Assembly (NCBI GenBank): GCA_964352985.1
Contig: CAYGUK010000039.1
Coordinates: forward strand, 1 to 33,082
Length of the DNA: 33,082 bases
Direction: 5' to 3'
From: CAYGUK01 sp964352985
GTDB lineage: Bacteria > Pseudomonadota > Gammaproteobacteria > JAHCLG01
A model generated the notes under the pieces. The model saw only the letters and a list, made by a program, of their open reading frames with translations. It searched no databases and was not told where the DNA came from. A program made the translations under genes and the position numbers. Below, piece after piece: positions 18,059-26,058 of this stretch. Position 1 is the first letter of the stretch, and each line of letters starts with the position of its first letter.

Positions 18059-18072
18059 AAATTGCGCAATTT
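18059..18072. promoter_or_regulatory. 14-bp perfect palindrome between RND system 2 and the toxin-antitoxin operon
   Basis: AAATTGCGCAATTT is fully self-complementary. It sits about 110 bases upstream of the adaptor gene on one side and about 40 bases upstream of the antitoxin -35 on the other. It looks like a dimeric regulator site; which operon it serves is not shown by the sequence. Confidence 0.4.
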
Positions 18073-18097
18073 TGGAAAAGCGGCAGGGCTGACATTG

Positions 18098-18137
18098 TTT
18101 CAAATTAAACAATTATATGCTATAATTTCATATGAAA
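18098..18137 (+). promoter_or_regulatory. Extended -10 promoter and operator-like repeats of the RES-Xre operon
   Basis: TGCTATAAT (18118-18126) is a perfect extended -10; TTTCAA (18098-18103) is a weak -35 at 17 bases. AATTATA (18111-18117) and TATAATT (18121-18127) form a 7-bp inverted repeat over the -10. TTTCATATGAAA (18126-18137) is a 12-bp palindrome just downstream. Antitoxins of this family usually repress their own operon, so these repeats are good candidate operators. Confidence 0.6.
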
Positions 18138-18147
18138 GGAGGTGGTT

Positions 18148-18546
18148 ATGGTGAATAAATCGATTAATTATGATATTTCAAAGGGTTATACCGATGATGA
18201 GGCAGCGACAGTATTACGTAAAGCCTTATTACGGGTAGTAGAACTGTTTAAATTATCGCAAAAACAAGTGGCAAAATTATTGGGTGTCAGTGAAGCTTCG
18301 ATTAGTAGACTCTATGATAATAAACGCCAAATTCTAAGTCATAGTAAAGAGGGAGAACTCGCACTATTACTGATTCGAATTTATCGTAGTCTTGATGCTT
18401 TACTCGGTGGAAACGAAAAGCAATGTCGAGATTGGTTTCATGCTGAAAACACTTATTTAGGACAAACACCTTGTCATGCGGTGCAATCTATCACCGGTAT
18501 GGTGAAAGTGGCTGATTATCTTGATGCCATGCGCGGAAAAACTTAA
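18148..18546 (+). CDS. Xre/MbcA/ParS-type antitoxin of a RES-Xre pair
   Basis: An antitoxin of about 132 residues, expected to neutralise the RES toxin and repress the operon. Its N-terminal half is a helix-turn-helix (KLSQKQVAKLLGVSEASISR). Its C-terminal half is the toxin-binding domain, with DWFHAENTYLGQTP, then VADYLDAMRGKT, matching the W..N..LG..P and YLDA.RG pattern. The start is the ATG at 18148: AAAGGAGG (18135-18142) ends five bases before it. GTG 18142 overlaps the ribosome-binding site and is unlikely; GTG 18151 is an alternative. The antitoxin stop is 22 bases before the toxin start. Confidence 0.92.
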   Translation: MVNKSINYDISKGYTDDEAATVLRKALLRVVELFKLSQKQVAKLLGVSEASISRLYDNKRQILSHSKEGELALLLIRIYRSLDALLGGNEKQCRDWFHAENTYLGQTPCHAVQSITGMVKVADYLDAMRGKT

Positions 18547-18568
18547 TCAAGATTACAAGGAGGATATT

Positions 18569-19351
18569 TTGACTATCGATATTTGGCAAAAATGCCAGGG
18601 ACAAGCTCATATTACATCTTTATCAGAAACTGTTTGGCGAGTGGTTGAAGCGCAACATAAATCATCAACACGTAAATTAGTTGATAACGCCAAAGAGCAT
18701 GAAATTCTTGAAGACTTGATTGAAGGTGTCAAACCTAAAATCAAACAAAAAATAAAACCTATTCATTATTTATTATTTACGCCTTTTCGCTATCCGCCAT
18801 TGCGCTATGGTTCCCGTTTTGGTACGACTTCTGATCCCTCACTTTGGTATGGTTCATTATCATTGTCTTGTGCTTTTATTGAAGTTGCATTTTATCGTTT
18901 GCTATTTTTATCTCATACTAAAGCTGATTTAGGTTTAGTCGAAACAGCGTTATCAGGCTTTGCGGTCAGAAGTCAATGTGAACGTTTTGTCGATTTATGT
19001 AAAAATGAATTTAACTCTTTTCGTCAACAAATTTCATCACCGGTGAATTATCAGTTTAGTCAAGCTTTAGGACAACAACTCAGACAAAAAAACATTCAAG
19101 GTTTTCATTACTATTCGGCAAGAGATCCGAATGGCGGTGTCAATGTTGCTTATTTTACACCTGATGTTTTTAATGAGCAGAATCCACATATTACGTCGTT
19201 TCAAACATGGCAATGTTTGGCAAATGAGAAAGCTGTGGAATTTATTCATCATGCATTTTATGGCGATGATAAAATAGTATTTCAAGCGGCGAAATTTTTT
19301 ATTAATGGTAGTTTACCGTATCCGCCAACTTGGGTAACTGAAAAAGCATAA
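18569..19351 (+). CDS. RES-domain toxin (NAD-degrading type)
   Basis: A RES-domain protein of 260 residues. Known family members (MbcT, RES-Xre toxins) deplete cellular NAD+. Numbered from the TTG start, the motif residues are Arg83 in YGSRFG, Tyr94 in SLWYGS and Glu105 in CAFIEVAFYR, in family order. The N-terminal 60 residues precede the domain, as in longer family members. The start is TTG 18569, because AAGGAGG (18557-18563) lies five bases upstream and the gap after the antitoxin stop is 22 bases. The open frame from ATG 18521, which would add 16 residues and overlap the antitoxin, has no such site. The reading frame is intact, so the system may be active. Confidence 0.9.
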   Translation: MTIDIWQKCQGQAHITSLSETVWRVVEAQHKSSTRKLVDNAKEHEILEDLIEGVKPKIKQKIKPIHYLLFTPFRYPPLRYGSRFGTTSDPSLWYGSLSLSCAFIEVAFYRLLFLSHTKADLGLVETALSGFAVRSQCERFVDLCKNEFNSFRQQISSPVNYQFSQALGQQLRQKNIQGFHYYSARDPNGGVNVAYFTPDVFNEQNPHITSFQTWQCLANEKAVEFIHHAFYGDDKIVFQAAKFFINGSLPYPPTWVTEKA

Positions 19352-19415
19352 AAAATACTTGCGAGAAAGATGAGATAGATTATTATTAAATTATCGCGAA
19401 TAATGATACAGAACT

Positions 19416-20189
19416 ATGCATAACTTATCTGAATTACGAGTTGTTACCTTTAATATACATAAAGGTTTTGGTTACACTAAAAAGCAATTTAATTTGCAAT
19501 CTATGCGTGATTCGTTACAAGCTCTAAATTGTGATTTAGTTTTTTTACAAGAAGTCTTAGGCGAACATACCGGTCATCAAGAAAAAATTGATGAATGGCC
19601 TGACGCCTCACAATTTGAATATATTGCTGATACCATTTGGCCGCATTTTGCTTATGGTAAAAATGCTATTTACGAATCGGGTCATCATGGCAATGCTATT
19701 TTAAGTAAATATCCTTTTATTGATTGGGAAAATATTAACCTTTCGAATAATGTTAATTTTAGTCGCAGTTTATTACATGGTATTATTGCAATACCTAATA
19801 AAAAATATCACATTCATACCATTTGTTTTCATTTTGCTTTACGGGAAAAAGAACGTGAAAGACAGGTGAAAGTATTATGTGATCATATTCTCGCGAATAT
19901 TCCGCTAAGTGATCCATTAATTATTGCCGGAGATTCGAATGATTTAAAAGGCCGTTTTAAAGATTATTTTGATGAACGGTTACAAATTGATGAAGCCCAT
20001 CACAAAACAACAGGGCAACATGCAAAAACTTATCCTGCGGCATTTCCATTATTTCCATTAGATAGAATTTATTATCGTGGTCTGGAGCCAATTTCAGCTA
20101 AAACGTTAGATGAACCACCCTGGAATAAATTATCAGATCATTTACCACTTTATACTCGGTTTAATTTGTGTGATGAAGAAAGGGATTGA
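19416..20189 (+). CDS. Endonuclease/exonuclease/phosphatase-family metal-dependent hydrolase
   Basis: A 257-residue protein of the EEP superfamily (fold of DNase I, exonuclease III and sphingomyelinases). All key motifs are visible: Asn13 (TFNIHKG), Glu46 (FLQEV), His139, Asp173 and Asn175 (GDSND), Asp216 (LDRIYY), and Asp241-His242 (SDHLPL). It resembles the E. coli YbhP type more than exonuclease III. The substrate could be nucleic acid or a phosphodiester lipid; the sequence does not decide. No signal peptide is seen. The ribosome-binding site is weak. Its last 17 bases overlap the GH25 gene start, implying coupled expression. Confidence 0.87.
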   Translation: MHNLSELRVVTFNIHKGFGYTKKQFNLQSMRDSLQALNCDLVFLQEVLGEHTGHQEKIDEWPDASQFEYIADTIWPHFAYGKNAIYESGHHGNAILSKYPFIDWENINLSNNVNFSRSLLHGIIAIPNKKYHIHTICFHFALREKERERQVKVLCDHILANIPLSDPLIIAGDSNDLKGRFKDYFDERLQIDEAHHKTTGQHAKTYPAAFPLFPLDRIYYRGLEPISAKTLDEPPWNKLSDHLPLYTRFNLCDEERD

Positions 20190-20763
20190 TGTTTCACATT
20201 TTCAAGGTCAAATTGATTGGCATCAAGTTGCACACAATAATATTGAATTTGCCTATATCAAAGCAACAGATGGCTTAAGTTGGATTGATCCCTTTTTCAA
20301 TCGCAATCAAGAAGATGCCTTACACAATAAAATCCAAACAGGTGCGTATCATTTTTTTCGGCCAGCATTTTCCGGCAAAGCACAGAGTGAGTTTTTTCTT
20401 GCAACAATTGAAAAATATCAGTTAGATTTACCACCTGTTATTGATGTTGAAATCAATTCTAGATTTAAACTTAAAATTTCTACCAAAGACTATAGCACAG
20501 AGTTACTGCAATTTTTAACGACAGTTGAACATCATTGTCATTGCAAACCGGTGATATATACCAATAAATATTTTTGGGATAATAATATTATTGGTGATTT
20601 TTCCTCGTATCCGCTTTGGCTTGCCTTATGGCAAAAATCACCACCTACAATAAAAGATTTACCGAAAGGTTTTAATGATTGGCTTTTTTGGCAATATCAA
20701 AATCAAGGAAAAATATCTGGGATATCAGGGTTTGTTGATCTTGATTACTGGCAATCAATTTAA
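20173..20763 (+). CDS. Glycoside hydrolase family 25 lysozyme (muramidase)
   Basis: A 196-residue GH25 domain with nothing else. It cleaves the beta-1,4 bond between N-acetylmuramate and N-acetylglucosamine of peptidoglycan. Catalytic residues are visible: Asp6 in KGIDVSHFQG, Asp91 and Glu93 in PVIDVEIN, and Asp189/Asp191 in FVDLDYW. The chosen ATG lies within the last codons of the EEP gene (17-base overlap), with no strong ribosome-binding site. An upstream in-frame ATG at 20110 would add 21 residues with a hydrophobic run (IIYHFILGLICV) that looks like a signal peptide but is encoded inside conserved EEP sequence in another frame. As called, the enzyme has no export signal, so cytosolic storage, non-classical export or lysis is needed for it to reach the wall. 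Confidence 0.88.
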   Translation: MKKGIDVSHFQGQIDWHQVAHNNIEFAYIKATDGLSWIDPFFNRNQEDALHNKIQTGAYHFFRPAFSGKAQSEFFLATIEKYQLDLPPVIDVEINSRFKLKISTKDYSTELLQFLTTVEHHCHCKPVIYTNKYFWDNNIIGDFSSYPLWLALWQKSPPTIKDLPKGFNDWLFWQYQNQGKISGISGFVDLDYWQSI

Positions 20764-20779
20764 TTTAAACTTGTGATTG

Positions 20780-20785
20780 TATAAT
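20780..20785 (+). promoter_or_regulatory. Candidate -10 box for the ABM-domain gene
   Basis: Perfect TATAAT in the 69-base gap after the lysozyme gene; no convincing -35. A start near 20792 would give a leader of about 41 nt that contains a direct repeat GTTAC, AAAAA, GTTAC. Confidence 0.33.
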
Positions 20786-20832
20786 GCCTGTGTTACAAAA
20801 AGTTACCTTGCGATTTTTCAAAGAGAGAAGCT

Positions 20833-21144
20833 ATGTCACATCAAATCGATGGACCGATTTATTGTCTATCTTATTTTTTAGCAAAAGACGGGCAAGTTGA
20901 TGAACTGACTACTGCATTAAAAAACTTAATCCCTGCTACACAAAAAGAAGAAGGTTGTTTGCTATATGAGTTAGCGGTAGATTTATCGAATGCAAATTTC
21001 TTAATCATGATCGAAAAATTCGTCAATGAAAAAGCCTTAGCTTTTCACGAAACACAACCTTATATTAGACATTTTGTCGAAAAAGTAATGAATAATTTAT
21101 GTGAAAAAGTAACCTGGCATGAAGCTAAGGTCATCACTATTTAA
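20833..21144 (+). CDS. Antibiotic biosynthesis monooxygenase (ABM) domain protein
   Basis: A 103-residue single ABM (YgiN-like) ferredoxin-fold domain. Signature segments are YCLSYFLAKDGQVDELTTAL, then EEGCLLYELA, then FLIMIEKFVNEKALAFHE, and then HFVEKV. The family includes quinone and polyketide monooxygenases and many uncharacterised small cytosolic dimers; the substrate here is unknown. GAGAG seven bases upstream supports the ATG. It converges on hmgA with a 17-base gap; a role in aromatic or quinone oxidation next to homogentisate dioxygenase is possible but speculative. Confidence 0.88.
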   Translation: MSHQIDGPIYCLSYFLAKDGQVDELTTALKNLIPATQKEEGCLLYELAVDLSNANFLIMIEKFVNEKALAFHETQPYIRHFVEKVMNNLCEKVTWHEAKVITI

Positions 21145-21161
21145 TAAAATCAATTTTGATT

Positions 21162-22457
21162 TTAGAATTGGCGAGGTAGATCCCAACAATCAATATAATT
21201 TTTTTCTAAAATTTCTGTTGTTAAACCAAACTCACTTACTTGCCACGGATAAAATGATTCAAACATAAAGGCCAAGGTATTTTGATAATATTCTGGTTTT
21301 AACTCGGTAGTTATGGCTTTGTGATATGAGTTTGCATCGGGTCCATGCGCTGACATGCAATTATGTAATGAGCCGCCCCCAGGGACAAAACCTGATTTAT
21401 TATTCCCTTCTTTTGCATCGTATTGTCCTTTAATTAATCCCATATATTCACTCATAATATTACGATGATAATAGGGGAGTCGCATGGTGTGTTCCATGGT
21501 TAACCAGCGTTCAGGAAAAATAACAAAATCAAGATTCGCCACACCCGAGACCGTGCTTTTTGAAGTTAAGACGGTAAATATTGATGGATCGGGATGATCA
21601 AAACTCACTGAATTGATGACAGTGAATAATGATAAATCATATTTGTAAGGCGCATAATTGCCGTGCCAAGCGACCACATTTAATGGTGAATGATTTATAT
21701 CTGTTTGCCATAAGTGACCTTGATATTTACAGATCAAATTAAAATTACCTTGCTTATCTTCAAAGGTAGCTGTTGGTGATAAAAAATGTCTAGCCTGTGC
21801 GAGACAATTTGGTCCCATTAATCCTAAATCAGGTAATGAAAAAGGTTCACCAAAATTTTCACAAATATAGCCTCGCGCTTTTTCATCGATTAAATTAACT
21901 TGAAATTTTACACCGCGAGGGATCACAATAATTTCGTTTGGTGCAACGGTTAACCAACCCATTTCAGTTTTAAATTGTAAACTTCCTTCTTCTGGAACAA
22001 TTAATAATTCACCATCAGCATTATAAAAATAATCTTCATTCATTGAGGAATTACACGCATAAAGATGAACAGCAGCACCACTTCGCATAGATACTTGACC
22101 ATGACCTAAAAGCGTTTTGATCCCATTAATAAAATGAGTTGGCATTGTAGGGTAAGGTAATGCTTGCCAGCGTAATTGTTCTGGAGATTGTGGCGTGGAA
22201 AATGATGGCGTGATGAACTGTGAATTTAATTCATAAGATGTAAATTTGTTATGATTAACCGACGGTAAAATTCGATATAGCCAAGTAAAAAAATTATCTT
22301 TGCGATTTTTTGTAAACGCACTGCCACTTAATTGTTCAGCATAAAGACCCAATGGAACTTGTTGTGGATTATTTTGATTTTTAGGGAGTGCACCTTCAAT
22401 TGCCTCAACTGCAAAATAATTGGCAAAACCACTCACATATTTTTCATCAAGCGCCAT
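21162..22457 (-). CDS. hmgA: Homogentisate 1,2-dioxygenase
   Basis: A 431-residue Fe(II) ring-cleaving enzyme converting homogentisate to maleylacetoacetate in tyrosine and phenylalanine breakdown. The N-terminal SGFANYFAVEAIEGALP is diagnostic. Iron ligands His331, Glu337 (YYHRNIMSEYMGL) and His371 (MSAHGPD), and the catalytic His288 (SFDHPDP), are all intact. AAAAGG about nine bases upstream supports the ATG. Usual partners (hpd, maleylacetoacetate isomerase, fumarylacetoacetase) are not in the window, so the gene is isolated here. Its activity level decides whether homogentisate is degraded or accumulates as pyomelanin. Confidence 0.96.
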   Translation of the reverse strand: MALDEKYVSGFANYFAVEAIEGALPKNQNNPQQVPLGLYAEQLSGSAFTKNRKDNFFTWLYRILPSVNHNKFTSYELNSQFITPSFSTPQSPEQLRWQALPYPTMPTHFINGIKTLLGHGQVSMRSGAAVHLYACNSSMNEDYFYNADGELLIVPEEGSLQFKTEMGWLTVAPNEIIVIPRGVKFQVNLIDEKARGYICENFGEPFSLPDLGLMGPNCLAQARHFLSPTATFEDKQGNFNLICKYQGHLWQTDINHSPLNVVAWHGNYAPYKYDLSLFTVINSVSFDHPDPSIFTVLTSKSTVSGVANLDFVIFPERWLTMEHTMRLPYYHRNIMSEYMGLIKGQYDAKEGNNKSGFVPGGGSLHNCMSAHGPDANSYHKAITTELKPEYYQNTLAFMFESFYPWQVSEFGLTTEILEKNYIDCWDLPRQF

Positions 22458-22516
22458 CGTGTGAACCTTTTCTTAGTGATAATTAAAACGATGAACTATA
22501 CCCGATTCTATGATTA

Positions 22517-22547
22517 TTTACACACTTATAGTATCATATTAGATAAT
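22517..22547 (+). promoter_or_regulatory. Candidate promoter for accD-folC-dedD
   Basis: TTTACA (22517-22522, 5/6) and GATAAT (22542-22547, 5/6) are separated by 19 bases, longer than ideal. The start would be near 22554, about 19 nt before the accD ATG. The region is shared with divergent hmgA. Confidence 0.33.
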
Positions 22548-22572
22548 AATTATGTACAATGAGTGTAATTGA

Positions 22573-23475
22573 ATGAGTTGGTTTGAAAAATTATTACCTT
22601 CGAGGATTCGTACTGATGCTTCCAAGAAAAAGGGCGTCCCCGAAGGCTTATGGACTAAATGTCCGTCTTGTGATGCGGTATTATATCGTGCCGATTTAGA
22701 ACGTAATTTATTTGTGTGTCCTAAATGCAGTTTTCATTTAAAACTGGAAGCAAGACTGCGTTTAGAATTATTACTTGATGATAGTCCGCGCGAAGAGATT
22801 GCACCACATTTAGAACCGATCGATTTTTTGAAATTTAGAGATTCCAAAAAATATAAAGATAGAATTTCGAGTGCGCAAAAGAATACTGGTGAAAAAGATG
22901 CGTTAATCTCATTTGCCGGCCGCATTAATGGTTTGTCTGTTGTTGCTTGCGCCTTTGAATATAATTTTATTGGTGGTTCAATGGGGGCGGTTGTCGGTGA
23001 AAAATTTGTTTTATCAGCCAAGCATTGTTTAGCACATAAAAAACCCTTAATTTGTTTTTCTGCAAGTGGTGGTGCGCGAATGCAAGAGGCTTTAATTTCA
23101 TTGATGCAAATGTCAAAAACAGCTGCAATTGTAACGCGATTAAATAAAGCCTCTATACCTTTTATTTCTGTTTTAACTGATCCAACCATGGGTGGCGTTT
23201 CTGCTAGCTTTGCGATGTTGGGTGATGTGATTATTGCAGAACCTGGTGCGTTAATTGGTTTTGCGGGTCCACGGGTGATTGAGCAAACTGTGCGTGAAAC
23301 ATTACCTCAAGGTTTTCAACGGAGTGAATTTTTATTAGAACATGGTGCGATTGATTTAATTGTGGATAGACGCCAAATGAAAACAAAATTAACTTCATTA
23401 TTGACCAAATTAACTCATCACCATGTTACTGATATCAAAGTAACGAAAAAGGATAAAAAACATGGTGACGAATGA
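22573..23475 (+). CDS. accD: Acetyl-CoA carboxylase carboxyltransferase subunit beta
   Basis: A 300-residue beta subunit of the carboxyltransferase half of acetyl-CoA carboxylase, which makes malonyl-CoA for fatty acid synthesis with AccA, AccB and AccC (elsewhere). The N-terminal C4 zinc ribbon is intact: Cys30, Cys33, Cys49, Cys52. The crotonase-fold carboxyltransferase domain follows, with GGSMGAVVGEKF, SGGARMQE and GVSASFAMLGD motifs. GAGTG six bases upstream is a modest ribosome-binding site. The stop overlaps the folC start by 4 bases (ATGA), so translation is coupled. accD-folC-dedD-cvpA-purF is a standard gammaproteobacterial block. Confidence 0.97.
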   Translation: MSWFEKLLPSRIRTDASKKKGVPEGLWTKCPSCDAVLYRADLERNLFVCPKCSFHLKLEARLRLELLLDDSPREEIAPHLEPIDFLKFRDSKKYKDRISSAQKNTGEKDALISFAGRINGLSVVACAFEYNFIGGSMGAVVGEKFVLSAKHCLAHKKPLICFSASGGARMQEALISLMQMSKTAAIVTRLNKASIPFISVLTDPTMGGVSASFAMLGDVIIAEPGALIGFAGPRVIEQTVRETLPQGFQRSEFLLEHGAIDLIVDRRQMKTKLTSLLTKLTHHHVTDIKVTKKDKKHGDE

Positions 23476-24725
23476 GCGCGGATGAACTTAATCAATGGTT
23501 AAAAAAGTTAGAGGTAAAGTCTAATCCCGTATTAAAAGCAAGTTTAGATAGACTATATCCTATCGTCGAGAGTTTACGTTTAAATCATTTTTCAGTTCCG
23601 GTTATTACGATAACGGGGACGAATGGAAAAGGTTCAACGGCAACGATTCTAGAAGCAATTTTATTGCAAGCAGGTTTTCGTGTTGGATTATATACCTCGC
23701 CCCACATCCTTCTGTTTAATGAAAGGATCAGACTCAACGGGCAAGCAGTAAATAGCCAATTATTGTGTGATGCATTCGAATTGGTTTATCACAATTCAGA
23801 AAATGTCGGTTTGGGTTATTTTGATATGGTAACTTTAGCCGCGTTAGTGATTTTTAAAGAGCAAGAATTAGATATCATAATTCTAGAAGTTGGGATTGGC
23901 GGTCGTTTAGATGCGTGTAATATTGTCGATGCGGATATTTCAGTTATTACAACTATTGCACTTGATCATATCGATCGTTTAGGTCCCGATCGTGAAGCAA
24001 TTGGTTTTGAAAAAGCTGGTATCATGCGCTCAGGTAAACCTTGTGTAATAGGTGAAACACATATACCTCATACAGTGACACAATATTCTATTTTAGTTGA
24101 TACACCCTTATATAGTATCAATGACGCCTTTCGTTTTTCCATCGATGAAAATGGTACTTGGTCTTGGTCTGATAACGAAACGGAACTGTTGGATTTACCT
24201 AAACCAAAATTATCAATTAAAAATGCTGCAACAGCATTAATGGTCTTAAAATTATTATCACCTACAATTGCGATTGATTTAAATGCGATTCATCAAGGTT
24301 TAAAGTTAGCCTTTATTTCAGGCCGACAAGAAATTATTGAATCACCACAGAAAATGATATTTGATATCGCACATAATCCGGAGGCTTGTCAGCATTTAGC
24401 AAAGTTTTTACAACAACAAACGGGGCGTTTTATTGCTATCGTGGGAATGTTAGGCAATAAAGATCACCGTGATTGTTTAGCACCATTTACGGATATCATC
24501 CACAATTGGCATGTCACAAATTTGCAAGATGAACATGGCGCAGATAACAAATTATTAAAAAATTTATTACAAGAACTTCGCGTATCAACTATAAAAACAC
24601 ATCAATCTGCTAATGATGCATTGAAAAGTGTTATAAAAGAATTACAAGAAAATGATGTAATAGTAGTATTTGGTTCGAGTAGGTTAGTTGGAGAAATTAA
24701 AAAAATAATTGCACAAGGAAAATAG
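23472..24725 (+). CDS. folC: Bifunctional folylpolyglutamate synthase / dihydrofolate synthase
   Basis: A 417-residue Mur-ligase-like enzyme that joins glutamate to dihydropteroate and adds glutamates to folates. The ATP-binding loop GTNGKGS is at 49-55; YTSPHILLFNERIRLNG, DIVDADISVITTIALDHIDRLG and FDIAHNPEA follow in the expected order. It is full length with no breaks. The start ATG overlaps the accD stop (ATGA). The stop precedes the next gene by 2 bases. Confidence 0.96.
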   Translation: MSADELNQWLKKLEVKSNPVLKASLDRLYPIVESLRLNHFSVPVITITGTNGKGSTATILEAILLQAGFRVGLYTSPHILLFNERIRLNGQAVNSQLLCDAFELVYHNSENVGLGYFDMVTLAALVIFKEQELDIIILEVGIGGRLDACNIVDADISVITTIALDHIDRLGPDREAIGFEKAGIMRSGKPCVIGETHIPHTVTQYSILVDTPLYSINDAFRFSIDENGTWSWSDNETELLDLPKPKLSIKNAATALMVLKLLSPTIAIDLNAIHQGLKLAFISGRQEIIESPQKMIFDIAHNPEACQHLAKFLQQQTGRFIAIVGMLGNKDHRDCLAPFTDIIHNWHVTNLQDEHGADNKLLKNLLQELRVSTIKTHQSANDALKSVIKELQENDVIVVFGSSRLVGEIKKIIAQGK

Positions 24726-24727
24726 CG

Positions 24728-25306
24728 ATGAGTCAAACTTTAATACAACGAATAATTGGCGGTATTGTTTTACTATTGGTTGCAGGTTTTATTATCATGC
24801 TCATTCTGAGTGGTCAAAAAACCAAATCAGCACCGTCAACGATTAAACTCTCGATTCCCGAAACGCATGAAGCAGAAGAAACTATTACGGTTAAGCCGAA
24901 AGAAAATTTACAAACTGTGATCACACGATTAAATCATCGAGAAAATGAAGCAGTTGCTTCACCTAAAATTAAACCTAAGGTAAAATCAACAGTTGTTAGC
25001 GTCAAGAAAACAGTTCAACACAAGCTGCCTCCTATTCATAAGATAAGTAAAAAAGAAATTGATGCATGGGTTGTGCAAGTGGCCAGTTTTTCACAACATC
25101 AAAGTGCCAAAGAATTAGCAAAGAAGATTGCAACGATGGGCTATAAAACTTTTGTCGAAAAATCACGTTTAGCAAAGCGTAAATTAATTTATCGTGTGTT
25201 TGTTGGACCACTAAAACATGAACGTCAGGCTAAAAAAATTCAAAAGCAATTACATGTAAAAATTCACTTGCAAGGCTTAGTATTTAAACATAAAGTGATG
25301 GGTTAG
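24728..25306 (+). CDS. dedD: SPOR-domain membrane protein (DedD-like)
   Basis: A 192-residue bitopic inner-membrane protein. One membrane segment lies at about 9-29; residues 30-110 form a Lys/Pro/Val-rich periplasmic linker; a SPOR domain fills about 115-190 (WVVQVASFSQHQSAKELAKK, then YRVFVGPLKHERQAKKIQKQL). SPOR domains bind glycan strands stripped of stem peptides at the division septum. Position between folC and cvpA matches dedD of other gammaproteobacteria. Only 2 bases separate it from folC. Confidence 0.9.
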   Translation: MSQTLIQRIIGGIVLLLVAGFIIMLILSGQKTKSAPSTIKLSIPETHEAEETITVKPKENLQTVITRLNHRENEAVASPKIKPKVKSTVVSVKKTVQHKLPPIHKISKKEIDAWVVQVASFSQHQSAKELAKKIATMGYKTFVEKSRLAKRKLIYRVFVGPLKHERQAKKIQKQLHVKIHLQGLVFKHKVMG

Positions 25307-25337
25307 TAGTTAGATAATTTATTGGTGGGAGGAAACG

Positions 25338-26000
25338 ATGGATTTCGCTGCTTACAATTGGGTTGATTGGACAATTGTCGGGTTAATTGTTTTATCGACT
25401 TTAGTGGGTGTATTACGAGGATTCGTAAGAGAAGGCTTATCTCTCGTTGTGTGGATTTTAGCTGTTTGGATAGCATTTACTTTTGCTGATGGCGTGGCTA
25501 AAGATTGGTTGGCTAACCATGTTGCTAATCCCTCTATACGTTATGCTTTAGCATTTGCCGGATTATTTGTTGCGGTATTAATTATTGGAGGCTTTATCAA
25601 TTTTTTAATTGGTGCGGCTGTTGATAAAACAGGTTTAGGCGGCACCGATAGATTACTAGGTTTAGTATTTGGTTTTGTGCGTGGCGTATTAATTATTGCT
25701 GTGTTGATATTAGCAATTAGTTTAACTCCAGCAAAAGTAGAATCATGGTATACCAAAGCTAAATTGCCGCCACATTTTAGTTGGTTGGTTAATTGGATCC
25801 ATAGTTTAATTCCTGAAGATATTAAACAACACTTAAAACCCGAGCCAGATAGTGATGCTATTCAAGGAAACGATGAGGATCAATCTTCTGGTGCGAAAAC
25901 AAATCCGGATAATAAATCCCCATCAAGTTCGTCTACTGACGATAAGCAAAATTCAGGAAAAACAACAGCAAAAGACGTACTAAATACCATTAATAATTAA
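25338..26000 (+). CDS. cvpA: CvpA family inner-membrane protein
   Basis: A 220-residue protein. The first 160 residues form a CvpA domain with about four membrane segments (start NWVDWTIVGLIVLSTLVGVL, then GFVREGLSLVVWILAVWIAF). CvpA was named for colicin V production; in Enterobacteria it is linked to envelope integrity and bile resistance. The last 50-55 residues are a Ser/Asp/Lys-rich low-complexity tail, probably cytoplasmic and disordered. GGGAGGA seven bases upstream gives a strong start. It follows dedD by 31 bases. Confidence 0.92.
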   Translation: MDFAAYNWVDWTIVGLIVLSTLVGVLRGFVREGLSLVVWILAVWIAFTFADGVAKDWLANHVANPSIRYALAFAGLFVAVLIIGGFINFLIGAAVDKTGLGGTDRLLGLVFGFVRGVLIIAVLILAISLTPAKVESWYTKAKLPPHFSWLVNWIHSLIPEDIKQHLKPEPDSDAIQGNDEDQSSGAKTNPDNKSPSSSSTDDKQNSGKTTAKDVLNTINN

Positions 26001-26042
26001 AACATAGTGCTCTCTAGTCAGCTGTAATATTTAATGACGCTA

Positions 26043-26058
26043 TAGCATGTTCATGCTA
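26043..26058. promoter_or_regulatory. 16-bp palindrome upstream of purF
   Basis: TAGCATG, TT, CATGCTA is a 7-bp perfect inverted repeat with a 2-base centre, 39 bases before the purF start. TATAAT (26075-26080) follows it as a likely -10, with a weak -35 inside the palindrome. It does not match the E. coli PurR box. It could be an operator or the stem of a terminator after cvpA (6-bp stem, GTTC loop, then Ts at 26069-26073). Confidence 0.42.

Noticed and set aside
22734..23189. 151-residue minus-strand open frame inside accD
   Set aside because: Fully antisense to a conserved gene with intact motifs; no family resemblance.
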